NCBI GenBank assembly: GCA_004794785.1
Contig: SJOL01002053.1
Location: forward strand, 1 to 64,000
Source of the DNA: Opisthorchis felineus
Lineage: Eukaryota > Platyhelminthes > Trematoda > Opisthorchiida > Opisthorchiidae
DNA length: 64,000 bases
Direction: 5' to 3'
Position 1 is the stretch's first letter. Each line of letters starts with the position of its first letter. The notes below the pieces were generated by a model that saw only the letters and a program-made list of their open reading frames with translations, was not told the origin of the DNA and did not search any database. A program made the position numbers and the translations under genes. Below are positions 52,101-61,100 of the stretch, piece by piece.

Positions 52101-52848
52101 GGAAAAATATGAAACGAAATTGTGTATTAATGTACACGAGTAGCAGTATACCCAACATCATATATTCACGGACTGATACACAGGATCGAGGCTTTCGCCC
52201 AAGTTTCCCGGGTAACACCTTAGCTGATATGCACGCGATGCCACGATAAACTCACGGATGTTGCTGTTCTCCGAGGAGGCTTGTTGCCGTGTGGCACCGG
52301 AAGGAAAGCTACAGTTGAAAATGACCGACCGTCCAGCTGGTTTCACCAGACGGATGCGAATGTCCGGGCGGGCCTCTAAAGTTGGCGCTTCTTCTTTTTT
52401 CTCAGATAACTCGTCTTCAGCTTCATCAAACTCAGGATTGACGCTTCCGGCAAGGTCGATTTCTATCTCCACGCAACTGCACCACAATCATTAGTGAGAA
52501 AAGGTCAACCATACACGCCATCTGAATATTCCTTCCGCAGCAATATTTCAGTGCCACCAGATTTTTCTACAGAGAATCCTTTAGGTGGGCTGCTGTCGTA
52601 AATGTTTTCTTTTTCTTGTTTTATCTCTTTCGAAAGCACTTCTGTAAACTGTCTGTCAACTAAACAGAGTACGGCGTACCATTGAACAACTTACCTTGCG
52701 ACGAATACCATTTCTGGACTGTTGAAAATAGTGGAGCTCGTGATTGCACTCGAAGTAAAGTGAAATGCGTTGGTCTCGGAATCGCCCGGATGGCAGATGG
52801 ACCCGCGGCCGACAACGACCTGAGGGCACGGAGGACAGAACGCGACAT
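35268..52848 (-). CDS. C1QBP: Mitochondrial p32 protein (C1QBP/MAM33 family), complete, 5 exons
   Basis: p32 is an acidic, doughnut-shaped trimeric protein of the mitochondrial matrix that supports mitochondrial ribosome function and respiration. Minus-strand exons: 52848-52695, 52659-52515, 52476-52256, 37834-37761, 35414-35268. They join in phase into 246 codons plus TAA (vertebrate p32 about 280). Residues 1-50 form an Arg/Ser-rich, acid-free presequence ([13 protein letters not shown]...). The core follows: [14 protein letters not shown] helix, [14 protein letters not shown] strand, an acidic loop near 115-135 ([14 protein letters not shown]), and a C-terminal [15 protein letters not shown] ... 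[11 protein letters not shown] helix pair. That pair equals the LYDHLMDFLADRGV and EYITFLEDLKSF blocks of human p32. Intron 3 is 14.4 kb and packed with retrotransposons. The exon 3-4 junction is the least certain join. Confidence 0.9.
36826..37025 (+). mobile_element. tRNA-derived SINE in C1QBP intron 4
   Basis: The B box GGTTCGAACCC, the body block and the end GTTGCAGCTGAACGATTATC with a T-rich tail are intact; the A-box end is mutated. It lies on the opposite strand to C1QBP. Confidence 0.87.
37152..37184. repeat. (TA)n microsatellite
   Basis: 33 bp of alternating AT in C1QBP intron 4, about 130 bp past the SINE. Confidence 0.95.
37761..37834 (-). CDS. C1QBP: C1QBP exon 4 (short)
   Basis: The acceptor is CTATCCCCTGCAG and the donor GTACGT. 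Two bases complete a codon from exon 3, then 24 codons ([20 protein letters not shown] then LFDD). The position corresponds to the strand and linker before the LYDHL helix in p32. The exon is too short to find except by phase and homology, so it is less certain than its neighbours. Confidence 0.75.
38440..40060 (+). mobile_element. Degraded RTE copy, plus strand
   Basis: Near 38500-38650 the plus strand reads [14 protein letters not shown] and a [16 protein letters not shown] stretch of the endonuclease. At 39150-39370 it reads [21 protein letters not shown], then [13 protein letters not shown], matching the entry to the reverse transcriptase. Stops and frameshifts are frequent. Edges are approximate. 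Confidence 0.65.
40060..40640. mobile_element. Inverted mosaic of RTE 3'-end pieces
   Basis: Positions about 40090-40388 read in the minus orientation as the RTE C-terminus and 3' end, up to a piece encoding SIARVWWEH. From about 40390 the orientation flips: the plus strand reads [12 protein letters not shown], then [14 protein letters not shown] at 40540-40580. The two pieces overlap in content and meet head to head, the layout left by twin-primed inversion during insertion. The minus copy starting at 40640 follows directly. Confidence 0.55.
40640..43260 (-). mobile_element. Degraded RTE copy, second subfamily
   Basis: Broken frames on the minus strand follow the RTE order. Endonuclease pieces lie at 42823-42452 ([26 protein letters not shown]) and 42403-42042 ([19 protein letters not shown]). 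Reverse transcriptase pieces lie at about 41690-41290 ([25 protein letters not shown]) and 41381-40707 ([31 protein letters not shown]). The YADD box reads CAED, so the catalytic centre is lost. The protein differs clearly from the intact element, so this is a separate subfamily. The 5' UTR carries tandem modules at 43090-43260. Confidence 0.85.
43090..43260 (-). repeat. Tandem 5'-UTR modules of the RTE second subfamily
   Basis: Two full and one partial diverged units of about 75 bp. On the plus strand each carries GCCT(T/C)TGA(G/C)TCAA(A/G)AGTC, a CAAG(G/A)CAG core and a TTAGGGTTTT(G/C)TT-like stretch ending GGGGACCCT. A single related unit occurs in the 5' UTR of the intact element near 47745-47795. 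Confidence 0.65.
44176..44190 (+). repeat. Left target-site duplication of the intact RTE
   Basis: The 15 bases CGTGAGAGAAAACAT lie directly outside the (ATG)n tail and recur exactly at 48003-48017, directly outside the proposed 5' end. Confidence 0.75.
44214..44234 (-). other. Perfect hairpin in the RTE 3' UTR
   Basis: The 10-base arms CATCAGTGTT and AACACTGATG are exact reverse complements around a single C. It lies 10 nt inside the ATG tail. A hairpin this close to the end is a candidate structure for recognition by the element's own reverse transcriptase (inference). Confidence 0.7.
44361..47672 (-). CDS. RTE retrotransposon polyprotein: AP-like endonuclease plus reverse transcriptase
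   Basis: One uninterrupted frame of 1,103 residues. Residues about 108-372 form the endonuclease/exonuclease/phosphatase fold that nicks the target: FNVRTL (111-116), catalytic Glu in SETRIQD (140-146), GDLNAQV (264-270), DHIAISYRW (336-344) and SDHALVRS (361-368). Residues about 600-900 are the reverse transcriptase: FKKG and HRGISLTP near 642-660, [12 protein letters not shown] (720-731), [10 protein letters not shown] (778-787) and the active-site YADD (823-826). The C-terminus holds [10 protein letters not shown] (1009-1018), a motif common in RTE elements. The first 100 residues are low-complexity, so the true start could be later. All key residues are present, so the element may still be competent. 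Confidence 0.93.
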   Translation of the reverse strand: MNRTYTNKLMPHRPSRGAISRVALLAAYSRAGKRKQATADASLLSISHTFSSPSPYPINNSTLVGPALRTDDSVRLASVLRAASARHMAPTSSGISKTIFKPRQPVYLAAFNVRTLKQAGQQAALALTLDSLGIDVCCVSETRIQDASTVIELTAPSLSTRFRLRTSGDPEAAAAGCAGVGIVLSQRAEASLLDWIPVDSRLCAVRLATSVKESHKREVERCLFIVSAYAPTDCSSDAVKDRFYDALNVLLRRAKSSDIVVVAGDLNAQVGRLSVSETQLGGRHGLDSVRTDNGERLLQLCADRRLFLCSTNFRNSRSRLATWCPPTACRPQTQIDHIAISYRWRGSITDCRSFWNTFVDSDHALVRSRFSLRFPGPRKVRTNRLATERLADPDVRRTYQNRLLESLPNAPPSDANSYWDEIATSLHSAGNSACGTAPRGSLKHWISDRTVALLKSRRNIPAGPEHNLTRRSIRRQVKASVQADREVWWTQKAKEMEEAQKAGNARRLFQLIRATGPRKPPVSETIKDRNGVTISNKEERLDRWAEYFEQQLSWPPAGTHLDPTGDVEPWTVNVEPPTASEIYDCICSLKRHRASGPDDLPPALFKDGGEVLSQRLSDLFACIWEKESVPDNWGESVIVPIFKKGPRSECGNHRGISLTPVVTRLLASLVLRRLTVARETLTREQQAGFRPGRGCVDQIFTLRQVLEQRHTYKRPTILVFLDFQGAFDSVDRSVLLDTLAHQGMPRKFVNIISSLYSRTSGRVRVYGELSKSFRTQSGVRQGCPLSPFLFNFVIDEIMRRTLEGLQNPGVQIACDENLVDLEYADDIVLIFEEEERAQVFLDELTKVIPSFGMHFAPTKCKVMLLDMQSLNTPLTIQGEALEVVERFTYLGSCISSDGSVTDEVNARICKARVAFANLRHLWRQSGVSLKLKGRVYQATVRAVLLYGCETWPLRAAELRRLQVFDNRCLRTIARVGWCRRIRNEAVRKRVFGCATGTSIEECVQHQKLRWLGHVLRMPNHRLPKRVLFSMPNSEWRKQRGGQPLTWQRGMKEITKRLGAVGATRLPGWGPRDPHCAWLETLQDMAANRCQWRSCCQFLSRLPE
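47684..47725 (-). repeat. SINE-like block in the RTE 5' UTR
   Basis: On the minus strand this reads CTGTCTAGGTGTGGGC ... TGACAGTATCCCAGCCC, matching the body of the local SINE (CTGTCTAGGCTTGGGC ... TGGCAGTATCCCAGCCC) in the same orientation. It lies just upstream of the RTE start codon. The same block is seen in the 5' regions of the copies at 17.4 and 43.06 kb. Confidence 0.75.
48003..48017 (+). repeat. Right target-site duplication of the intact RTE
   Basis: Identical to 44176-44190. The following bases belong to sequence just beyond the 3' end of an older RTE copy, so the intact element landed beside that copy. Confidence 0.75.
48060..49680 (-). mobile_element. Degraded, 5'-truncated RTE copy of the first subfamily
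   Basis: The minus strand retains [55 protein letters not shown] and, near 48500-48370, [17 protein letters not shown], the C-terminal block of the intact element. Frameshifts and missing YADD show it is dead. It starts within the linker before the reverse transcriptase, so it is 5'-truncated. A SINE has inserted into its 3' UTR. Confidence 0.8.
48098..48246 (+). mobile_element. tRNA-derived SINE with internal deletion, inserted in an RTE 3' UTR
   Basis: The head is intact (TGGCTCAGTGGTTAGAGCG and GGTTCGAACC). About 45 bp of the body between the B box and CAGCCCTCGTGC are missing. It is flanked by ACTGATGCTTCA (48086-48097) and ACTGGTGCTTCA (48247-48258), a target-site duplication made from RTE 3'-UTR sequence. 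Confidence 0.88.
50040..50610 (-). mobile_element. RTE second-subfamily fragment
   Basis: Minus-strand frames hold [21 protein letters not shown], matching [20 protein letters not shown] of the copy at 41.3 kb, then scrambled pieces of the post-YADD region. Frameshifted and truncated at both ends. Confidence 0.65.
51390..51575 (+). mobile_element. tRNA-derived SINE, strongly degraded
   Basis: Remnants in order: the B-box region tttcgaaccc, CTCCTGTCTGGGCAAC, GTATGTCAGCCCTCGAGCTTCC and GTTACAGCTGAACGG. The head is no longer readable. Confidence 0.65.
52256..52476 (-). CDS. C1QBP: C1QBP exon 3: central beta-sheet and acidic loop
   Basis: The intron before it is 38 bp and ends TTGTGGTGCAG; the donor is GTGAGT. 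73 whole codons run from [11 protein letters not shown] through the acidic loop to [10 protein letters not shown] (equal to LVLDCHYP in p32) and end SSENSNI plus one base. Open frame beyond the donor is intronic. Confidence 0.85.
52515..52659 (-). CDS. C1QBP: C1QBP exon 2
   Basis: The intron before it is only 35 bp, ending CTCTGTTTAG. The donor is GTATGG. It encodes [18 protein letters not shown] and [15 protein letters not shown], which match the DKAFVDFLSDEIKEE and SGGWELELNGTEAKLVRK blocks of human p32. Choosing GTATGG rather than the nearby GTTGAC keeps the frame into exon 3. Confidence 0.85.
52695..52848 (-). CDS. C1QBP: C1QBP exon 1: start codon and mitochondrial presequence
   Basis: ATG lies at 52848-52846 and the donor GTAAGT follows 52695. 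It encodes 51 residues with seven Arg, no acidic residue and repeated Leu/Ala, as expected for an amphipathic matrix-targeting presequence. It ends one base into a Val codon. The sequence TTGATTTTAG stands 5 nt upstream of the ATG and looks like a splice acceptor. Confidence 0.85.
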
Positions 52849-53155
52849 CACGCCTAAAATCAAATTATGCGCGCCAAATTATCGTCCGGCTATGCATTAA
52901 AACACGGCGTTCAAATCCCAGTATGCTATAATTAGTAAGCAGTAGACGTCGTTTATTTGCTACGGCCGTGGTAATGAAACAGTTGCGTTATCAGTGTCAG
53001 AGGCCGCATACGGTCCAATAGAGCGCCATTTAAATATGCGACCGCTCCTAGTTAATTCCGTACACGCACGTTCAAAACGGTGCACTATTAGCATTTGAGT
53101 TATGTTGAACTATCAGACAGGCTCATTCTCATTTGATTGATCTGCCGTTTTCCAG
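52849..53155. promoter_or_regulatory. Candidate shared promoter between C1QBP and the RUN gene
   Basis: About 300 bp separate the C1QBP start codon from the candidate first RUN exon, and the genes point apart. No TATA box or other factor site is clear, so this is inferred from position only. Confidence 0.25.
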
Positions 53156-53234
53156 TTCTTTTGAAAGCTATCCGAGCAACTAATTTTGCGGAGCATGAAC
53201 TCGAATGGCTGCACAAAGTGTGACAACACTCATT
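53156..53234 (+). CDS. Possible first coding exon of the RUN-domain gene
   Basis: A pyrimidine-rich acceptor (cgttttccag) precedes an exon-like segment with ATG at 53195 and 13 codons ending at a GTGAGC donor in phase 1. That phase fits the exon starting at 55074. The short peptide (MNSNGCTKCDNTH) has no recognisable family. Support is phase agreement only. Confidence 0.3.
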
Positions 53235-54331
53235 GTGAGCGTACCAGTCCTACACAATCTACGAAGTTCCAGTTTTTATCACTAGCCCGTTTCAGTAGCA
53301 CTGGTGAGTGGTTTTCCTTGCTTTCCTTGCCATGATCAAACTAGTATCGACGTTACTTCATGTATTTATTGTCTAACCTTTAGTTTGGAACTGATCCGTC
53401 AATGTGTTATCTGCTGAGTAACTCCTGAACTTGTAGAATACTCTACTTCATACAATGCTTCACTGGGTGTTCGTTGAAGTCTAACATGTGGTCTTAGGGA
53501 ACATCAGTGCAATACGCTCTATTGACTCCACTTTTGCGTAGAAAGTTCTCCACAGCATGCGCGTGAACAGGCTGGACGATAATTTTGCTTCATTAAGGTG
53601 CATCTGCAGCTGTTCCAAGTTTGTATTCCACATTCCGCATAGACTGGCGGGCTGGCAACCGTGACCCGAAGCCAGTGAAATCGGGCACAATCCTTGTTCT
53701 TGCGTACCTATATTTGAGTCGTGTAACAGTTCACAGAGGAGTCGAGTAGCATATGCAGAGTAGACTACCTGAAGTGTAACAAAGCACAGGCTTCGATTAC
53801 GCGACTAAAGTTGGTGGCATTATAATGAAAAGTAATTCATAAAGCCGAATAGCCGAACTGCACCTCGATGGAAGAAAACTGATCCTCGTCTTTTAGAACA
53901 TGACTGGGTGTGCCTCTACCCTGACATGATTAAGATAACATCCATCTCAAGAAGGTAGAGTTCAATTACATGTTAGTAGAACTTATTTCTAGGTCTAGTA
54001 TTAGTTGATTTATTCCGCACAAACCAGCTGGCTCATACATCATGTTTTCTAGTTTATTTCAAACAACACCCACGCCATCAACCACTGAAGCTCAAAGATC
54101 ACAAATGGAGTGTGACTAGCACTCGATGATGGGTATGCTTTCGATATGAGCAAAACAACGACGTTTGAAACACATTAGTTACGATGATCATCAGGTGACT
54201 AGAAAGTCACAACTTATAGGATCACGAATGAAAGAAAGTTGCATCGATCACGCTTCATTAAACAGAGGGAAGGTAAGTGGTTGCTAATCCCTACCTATCC
54301 AGTTTGGCACTGTCTCTGCTCCAATTTTAGA

Positions 54332-54379
<48 letters not shown>

Positions 54380-55073
54380 GGGTTTTGATGAGATACTGAA
54401 AAGAAGCCCTTTGCTCAAGTATCTTTTAACGACTGTGAAACGGGGAATGTTAACCAAACACCCGGTATACATCCACTAGTCAGAACGTGTCCTCGGTAAA
54501 GTCAAAAGCCATTACTAAATTATTGAAAAACGGTGTGTTTCTGAAGAGCAAAAGCCTGACATCGTATCAGTGCACCTTAACGAGTTAATAATGAATTAGT
54601 AATTTATTAATAGTCTTATAAATAAATTCAACAATTAGTTTTTCATTATCCTTAACGTGGCTGTAAAACGGCAAGCTCACATCACGCTTGTTTTTCAATC
54701 GAAAAATCTTCGGAAGTTTTGTGTTTTCTTACTGTGCAATCCGGTCTCGTACACATGCAAAACATGAACACTTATCCTAGCTAACCAAATGTTGGCGATG
54801 TGTGTTCACGAGGAATCCGGGTTGCTATGAAACAGACGGTATACCTTCGGAGTATAGGTGAAATACTTCGGTGAACGCCTTTCTGGAATACTGTGTTCGA
54901 AATGACTTCGAAATCTTATACATTATTTGCCAAAGCAACGGGGTTAAAAATTTATTCCAGGAGACCACTGAACATTTCTTGTTTTCCAATTTCGCCGCTG
55001 TAAACTATTAAACTGTTTTCAGTCAATAGGTTTGTCCGTTGAAAACTACACATCCTGTTTATGTCATATGTAG
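53235..55073 (+). other. Candidate first intron of the RUN gene
   Basis: It contains the TC/TA microsatellite; nothing else recognised. Confidence 0.5.
54335..54379 (+). repeat. (TC)n-(TA)n compound microsatellite
   Basis: About 34 bp of TC dinucleotides passing directly into TA dinucleotides, upstream of the RUN exon at 55074. Confidence 0.95.
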
Positions 55074-55196
55074 ATTCTCACGAAAAGCAGGATGTCCTAC
55101 TGGAGCAATTGAAAACTTGCTCTGCACGCCTGATGGATGCCGCATCGGTGAAGAATTCGTTATCAGAGAACAGCGAACTTGTGACGGATTTCTGCG
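55074..55196 (+). CDS. RUN-domain exon 1, SGSM1/2-like
   Basis: The acceptor is gtcatatgtag and the donor gtaagt; two bases, 40 codons, one base. The peptide (EKQDVLLEQLKTCSARLMDA ... ELVTDFC) aligns gap-free with the start of the RUN domain of small G-protein signalling modulators SGSM1/2, where LLxNVKKEVKQIMEEAV runs into the FC/LC-G-VEAC motif. RUN domains bind Rab and Rap GTPases. The next matching exon is 7.4 kb downstream. Other RUN families (SNX29, RUFY) share the pattern more loosely. Confidence 0.65.
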
Positions 55197-58100
55197 GTAA
55201 GTGCTTGTTTGTTATTTTCTATGAATACGCGCAGTTTGTTGGTGAGGTACGTTAATGGAGAAATACAATTTTGCTACTCTGTATCTCCACCCTTAATATC
55301 TGGCTTTTATCTTTTATTCTGACAATAAAAACACGCTGAAAGCCCTTAAGACAATACATCAGCATTATCGCTCAGGCTTCCCATTAGTTTGACAAACTAG
55401 TGTACGCAAACACTGGAGGTGGCTCTTGATGCCAGCAAAGCAAGGGTGAAATTTTTCTGACTCGATTGTTCGGAATTCGAAGCAAATCATCTTGGGTTTC
55501 TGTTGTCTTGATTAATTTCAGTCACACCTAAGTGAAGTTTGCAAATGACATAAGACTGAAACTGATACGTTTAGATGGCTATAGTTTAGAGACCAAAGAA
55601 CACGCCTACGTTACTGAAAACAACCTCATCAATCGTAACAATGAGTTCTGATGAGAGATCCAGGTCTCGAAGGTTTGACGCTCGGCAAATGCTGGAAAAT
55701 TTGGGATGGTCACTCGGCTACTCATGAGTAGTCGAAATTCCCGCCCTATTCACCTCAAGAGCCACAAGGGGTATGACTACATAGTGGGAAGCTTGTCTGG
55801 CACGTCAGATGACGGAATTTGAAATCCCGGTGTGTCTGGGCCCACGCGTTACTGATGGGATCAAGTTGAGTTCAGCTCATTTTTGAAAAACGTGCGAGCT
55901 CTTTTTCAGCAGGCTGGTGGCTACATTATTTTCTGTCAATGTTTCATTCGATTATTTCAGAGAGATCTTCCATATTTCCTGCAGACTCTTTGCTTCTTCT
56001 GAGGTCGGTTACTCTGCGGTAAACTCAGCTTAGCGTTCATTGGCTATGAAACCAACGGAGTCTTCATCTGATGTATCCTGTGGCCTCTCACTGTTGCATC
56101 TACTTCAGTGAATTTTTTCTTGGTCAGCCATCCCTTGATCTTAAGCATCGTGGTGAAACTACCAAAAAGATCCGTGGCGTTGTCTCGCTGAGCAGGAGTT
56201 GCGTGGATGCAAACATAGATGACAATTCTCTTCGGGCTGTATAGGGAATGGTGCGATTATTTTGTTTCGAGATTCGCCACTCACATTCTTGTAGCCAAAC
56301 AGTCCCTTCCGTCCATATTGGGACTCACCAAGTTCTTGAAGATTGGTAGAGACCGGGACTGTTTTCTTATCCTGTCCACAGAACTCTGTGTCCACCGATA
56401 GAGTTGCACATGTCAGGAAGATGAAGTTAGGTATGAATCTGTGGCAACCTCCGTGACGACCCAATGAATCACAATAATGACGAAGGGCTTCATTTGGCTG
56501 AGCTTCCTCAGGAGTTCTACCACAAGGTTTCCCACAAATATGCATTTGAGTTTCAAGCCTTTGGACAAGTGTCTATCAGGTCCTTCGCGAGAATCCATAA
56601 TCATACATATAAAACTGTCTGACTATTCACTAGCTGCAAGGTTGTCTGGTGAATTTAAAATTCGCACCCGACACAAGGCTGCTTCCTAACTGATATGGTT
56701 GATCATCTGTGACTGAACAGACGTTGCACTGTGAACTTCACCACAGGTATCCCAACCCCGTTCTAAAAACCACCACAAAACTTTCGTGTATTATGAAGTT
56801 ATCTGTACATTGCAAGGGTTAAGTAGGTGCTTGCAACACATCCCCAGCAAGGGAAATGAAACCAACCCTGAGGTGTAACAGCAACCTCGCGTTGCACAGT
56901 CAAACGCCAGTGAACTCAAGTGGATCAGGTTACAACGGTTAGGACCTCCCTATGAAGCGAATTCGCATTTTCTAATCAGCTGCTTGGTTCCAGTTTGAGG
57001 TGATAATTTCAGGTTGACACTCTGAACGTTATCTGCTTATAATGAAGGAGGAATCAATCTTGCAATCAATATTTTCCATTGTTACAAATCCTGTCGCTGT
57101 ACTTTATTTAGCACTTCTCCAACGTCTCATTTTGCTCACAGATCGTTCTCCAATCTTTAGCACTTTGGGAAAAAGTCGCGCATCAGCTATCCAGTTTAAC
57201 CTTGATTAAATTTTCAATGACTATTGTGAACAAACCCTGGTATCAGCTGCTTTTTACACTCTTCGAGTTTACTTGGTTTTGAGGTTGTTTATTCATTTAT
57301 TCATTCAAACCGCTCATTAACCATAAACTGGTTAATCTCGACGGTATTGTGCGTCCATTAGTTCCTTCTCTAAAAAAAACTCACATTTCAAAGTATCTAA
57401 AATTGTTTTTCCCATAAACCATGTAATTGAGCGGTTTATTCACATAAAACATCCGTGATTCCAGGTACAAATGTATGCATTGTATGCTCGCCTGGCTTCC
57501 GACACATGCCAGGCATGCTGCTTGCCTGTAACAATGGAGTCAGTTGCTCTGGGTAAATCGATGCGTTGGGAAACGGAAATCGATGTGAGCTGGTTAGCTC
57601 TGCTTCTCGAGAGTTTTACGGATGAGCGTGGTGGCGCACGTGGGTGTGTGGCTGCTTATGTACACAGTTTTACCGGGTGTGCGGGAAATTCCGGACTTTA
57701 CTAGTATGACCCCATTTGGGCAAATAAGAGACACCTCGAATTTGTTATATCGTTAATTGGAAAATTTAGGTATTCATAGCCTGGAATGAATGTTTGTCCG
57801 GAATACATCCGTGCAACAAGCAAACAAACCAGTCACTCGCTGCTTGGTCGCCAGGTTGAATACAGAAGCTTGTCACCATCTGGTTAAAACGAGGTTAGAG
57901 TGAGGTGCTATTACAGTCATTCCATTTTTCCAGAATATCTCAGCCTCTGCCATAGATGTAGAACATATGAGACACAATCTGCGAGATAACTGCACGCACA
58001 AATGTACTAATCTGATATCAAGAAATATCCATCACTTATAATTCTCATTGTGCCCCGTATGATGTGGAATTCCAAAATGAGTTCGCGAAAAGTAATAAGC

Positions 58101-61100
58101 TGTGTCTTCGTTTCGGACGTACGGCGCCCTGTCACTGTGGTATGAACACACACACGGTATATCCATATTAAGAAATACGTGGTCTGTAAAGTGAGCCCAA
58201 GAATTATTGAATATGGTTATCATGTAAGCTGTAAGCTCGTACATTAACAATTCAACATACAGTTGCAGATGATTTTCAATTCCTCTCGACCCATGCTGTC
58301 ATGAATATCGGTATTTTTTTAGCCTGAGTGCTTTGCACTTTTGCACCTGAATCTCAACTGTAGAAAGAACTTACATGCACATTTCTAGACTCGTAAGCTG
58401 GACGCACATGTTTGGTGCAGCTGTTCCTGCTACCATTCGAACCAGTGTGCCCATGGTACACGCTTTATAGCTGATAAACTGAGTTGAATTGAAGTGTAAA
58501 AGAGGGGGATAGACTTAATTGGGAGACAATTCTCCTCAAATTGTATAGTTTCACAGTCAGCATCTGTGCATACTAGACTGGCATCACCCACACAGCATCT
58601 GTGAGCAGTAAGTAAGCTACTCGCAGAAAACTATTCGGCTGTAGCATGTCGTCCGATTGTGAGATTATGGTCTGGGCAACTAGGGTAGTGTCTGACATTT
58701 TTTTGCTTTCGGTTTTGTGTTGATGTATCCGCACTTTGCACCTCAGGAGGACGTTTTCATTGGTATTCATTTTTGCCGGTTTATTGTACGAGCCTATTCA
58801 TGTAACCACAGGTCTAATACATATACACAAGAAGCTAGATGACCTCAGTGGCATTATCCCGGAACGGAACTGATAAATCGTCTGTGGTGCTTTACTAGCC
58901 ATCAATAAACATAGGCTTTGAAATAGTGTTCATTTATGCTCGACACTAGTAATTATAGGTAAAGACTGAATAGACCATACTTCATCCAACATTTCAAACA
59001 CAGTTGGAACGTATATGAAATGGTTGATGTAGAGGAGAAGGGGATTTGAATGCTCTCCAACGGGGACCTAGCCAAAGGTAATGCGAGATGAAAGGCAAGG
59101 GCCATTCGACTGAACCCGAACCCGAATGCTCTACCAGGAACTGCCTCACGTTCACGAATGTGCACGTGGGTTCCATAGTGTTTCACCACAACTCAACCTA
59201 ATAGAATCTTACAGTTGATGTCTGCTAGTGCTGGAGAATGCTCCGCTTTTAAGTCCCACTATTGACCAGGCACTGATATCGCCAAGATACCTGTACTACT
59301 TGGATTAAGGTATAAGAGATGCAGATTTAGGCACTCCTGAATAGTGTAATCGAACCTAAAACATCCCTTTGATTGGACTGCAGCCCGCGATTTCTTGCTA
59401 ACCGGTACCGCACTCGTCCGGTACCACCTTTACAATTTAATTAATCTGACCTGTGGATTATTAAAAGTGACTATTCATTTTCAGTAGTGAAAACAACTCA
59501 TTGATCACCTCACTCACCCGCTTATAGCACATGGACTAGCAGCAAAGATTGCTTGGTGTAAGAGTCAATGAAGCTCACTTATGAGAACCACATAAAATCG
59601 ACTGCAAATAGACGGAGGTGCTATGTGACAAACAGGCGACCAACCCTCCCATGAGTGCCTCACTTTCAAAAGCAAACTGATTAGTGTTGATAGTGTGGGG
59701 AGATTTGCGAACTGTTGCTGGAGATTTGTCCTGTATGTAAAGCCAACCTGTTCCGAGATGCCGAGAAGCGGTGTATAGCTGCTGCATGCTTACTAGGAAT
59801 CACCAGCGATGGGCTTCTCATGAAACTCCAGGGAGCTAAGAACACGCAGCCGTTCGGGCACGAGCATCTGATCAGCAGTGCGATTAGCTCGCAGTTAGAT
59901 AAGATATAGCGCCACTCATCCTTCAAGAACGGAAGCCACTCACGTGTTTACGTGTTGACTGGATCCTCGAGTGACGATTTCTCAGATAGAGGTTTCAGTT
60001 TTCTCAGTAACTTACAGACTAGTGGCAGTGTGAAGATTTGTGGATTTTTAAATGGAGATTTCTTTGTGTAAGTGAAGTCAGTCGATAATGAAAGTTCCAG
60101 GTCAATTTTTGCTCGATTGTCTAGCTTGTGTAGCACGTTTTCAGGATTCACACACTCACACACAGAGGCTTGTCGGCAAGTCCGGTGTCTAGAATTCCGA
60201 TTGTGACAAGAACGGTCGGCATCAGTTAGATAGTGGAATACGAAAAGCCTGTTTGCCCAACCCATGAACAATAATCAGAAGGCTTTAATTTCCACAATTT
60301 AGTCATCACTTACTCCTCCGGAATAGTTTGGCAGCAATAGCGATATCACCGTTGCTTTTGCCATTTTTCATTGAGCTGGACTGCCTCTACGCCCTTTTCG
60401 TGGGTCCAAGAAGGCTTTATTCAGAAAGTTCATGGAGTTTTCTTTACGTCCATTTTTATGTGTTGGACTTTCACAAGGAGCCTTCGAGGGTGCAGTTCAG
60501 CATTCGTCACCTCGATGGTTCTATAGTGAACATGGAAAAGTTCGTAAAAGTTACCTTTGGGTCTCCAAGCTTCAGCAGAGGGCGTAGGTAACATCAGTTG
60601 AGAACTGGCAAGTCGATCTCCCCTATTATGATTTTCTGTTAGGGATATGTTTTTTCAGCATTCCTGGTCTAAACTAGCAATTTGGATTGATAGTACATGT
60701 ACTCTGAGAATAGCAGTAGCTATTCTACTGCCTGGTAGGGCATTCTTCACGAGGCAGCCATGTCACGTGCAGTTTGATGAGAAGGCAGGGATGTAACATA
60801 CTATAGGAGAAGCTGATGGGGGTTCATCGGAGAATTGTTTGTATTTTTTTACCATGCAGGTTAGCAAGGAGCAGGTTGAACCTGAATTTTAGCTGAAAAT
60901 TCGTCTCTAGAAGAGCAACTCAGCAATGGGCAATGTAATTTGAACCGAAAAATTGAAATATGCTGGTCTCCTATTCTTAATTCACATGTGTCATATTGTT
61001 GAGCCACCAATCGTCACCGGTTAGAAAAACGTTCAACTGCTAAATGGAGGGCCCAGTTCCCTTGTGAATGGTGAGATGACCGTAGTTCCCAGCAAGGATG

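Larger units (their letters stand above)
37835..52255 (-). other. C1QBP intron 3, retrotransposon-rich
   Basis: 14.4 kb containing the intact RTE, at least five older RTE pieces and two SINEs. Positions 43.27-43.74 are notably GC-rich and follow the 5' UTR of the second-subfamily RTE. Positions 50.65-51.35 and 51.6-52.25 show nothing clear. Confidence 0.8.

Noticed and set aside
55640..55690. CTGATGA followed by a GAGA/TCTC stem and GAAG, hammerhead-like
   Set aside because: The GAAA box is incomplete and no stem I partner or cleavage triplet is found; it is unrelated to the repeat family, so probably chance.
57465..57704. Open stretch with a good acceptor that could be a RUN-gene exon
   Set aside because: In the phase required by the flanking exons it runs into a stop, and the two RUN exons join perfectly without it. 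The peptide resembles no RUN protein.
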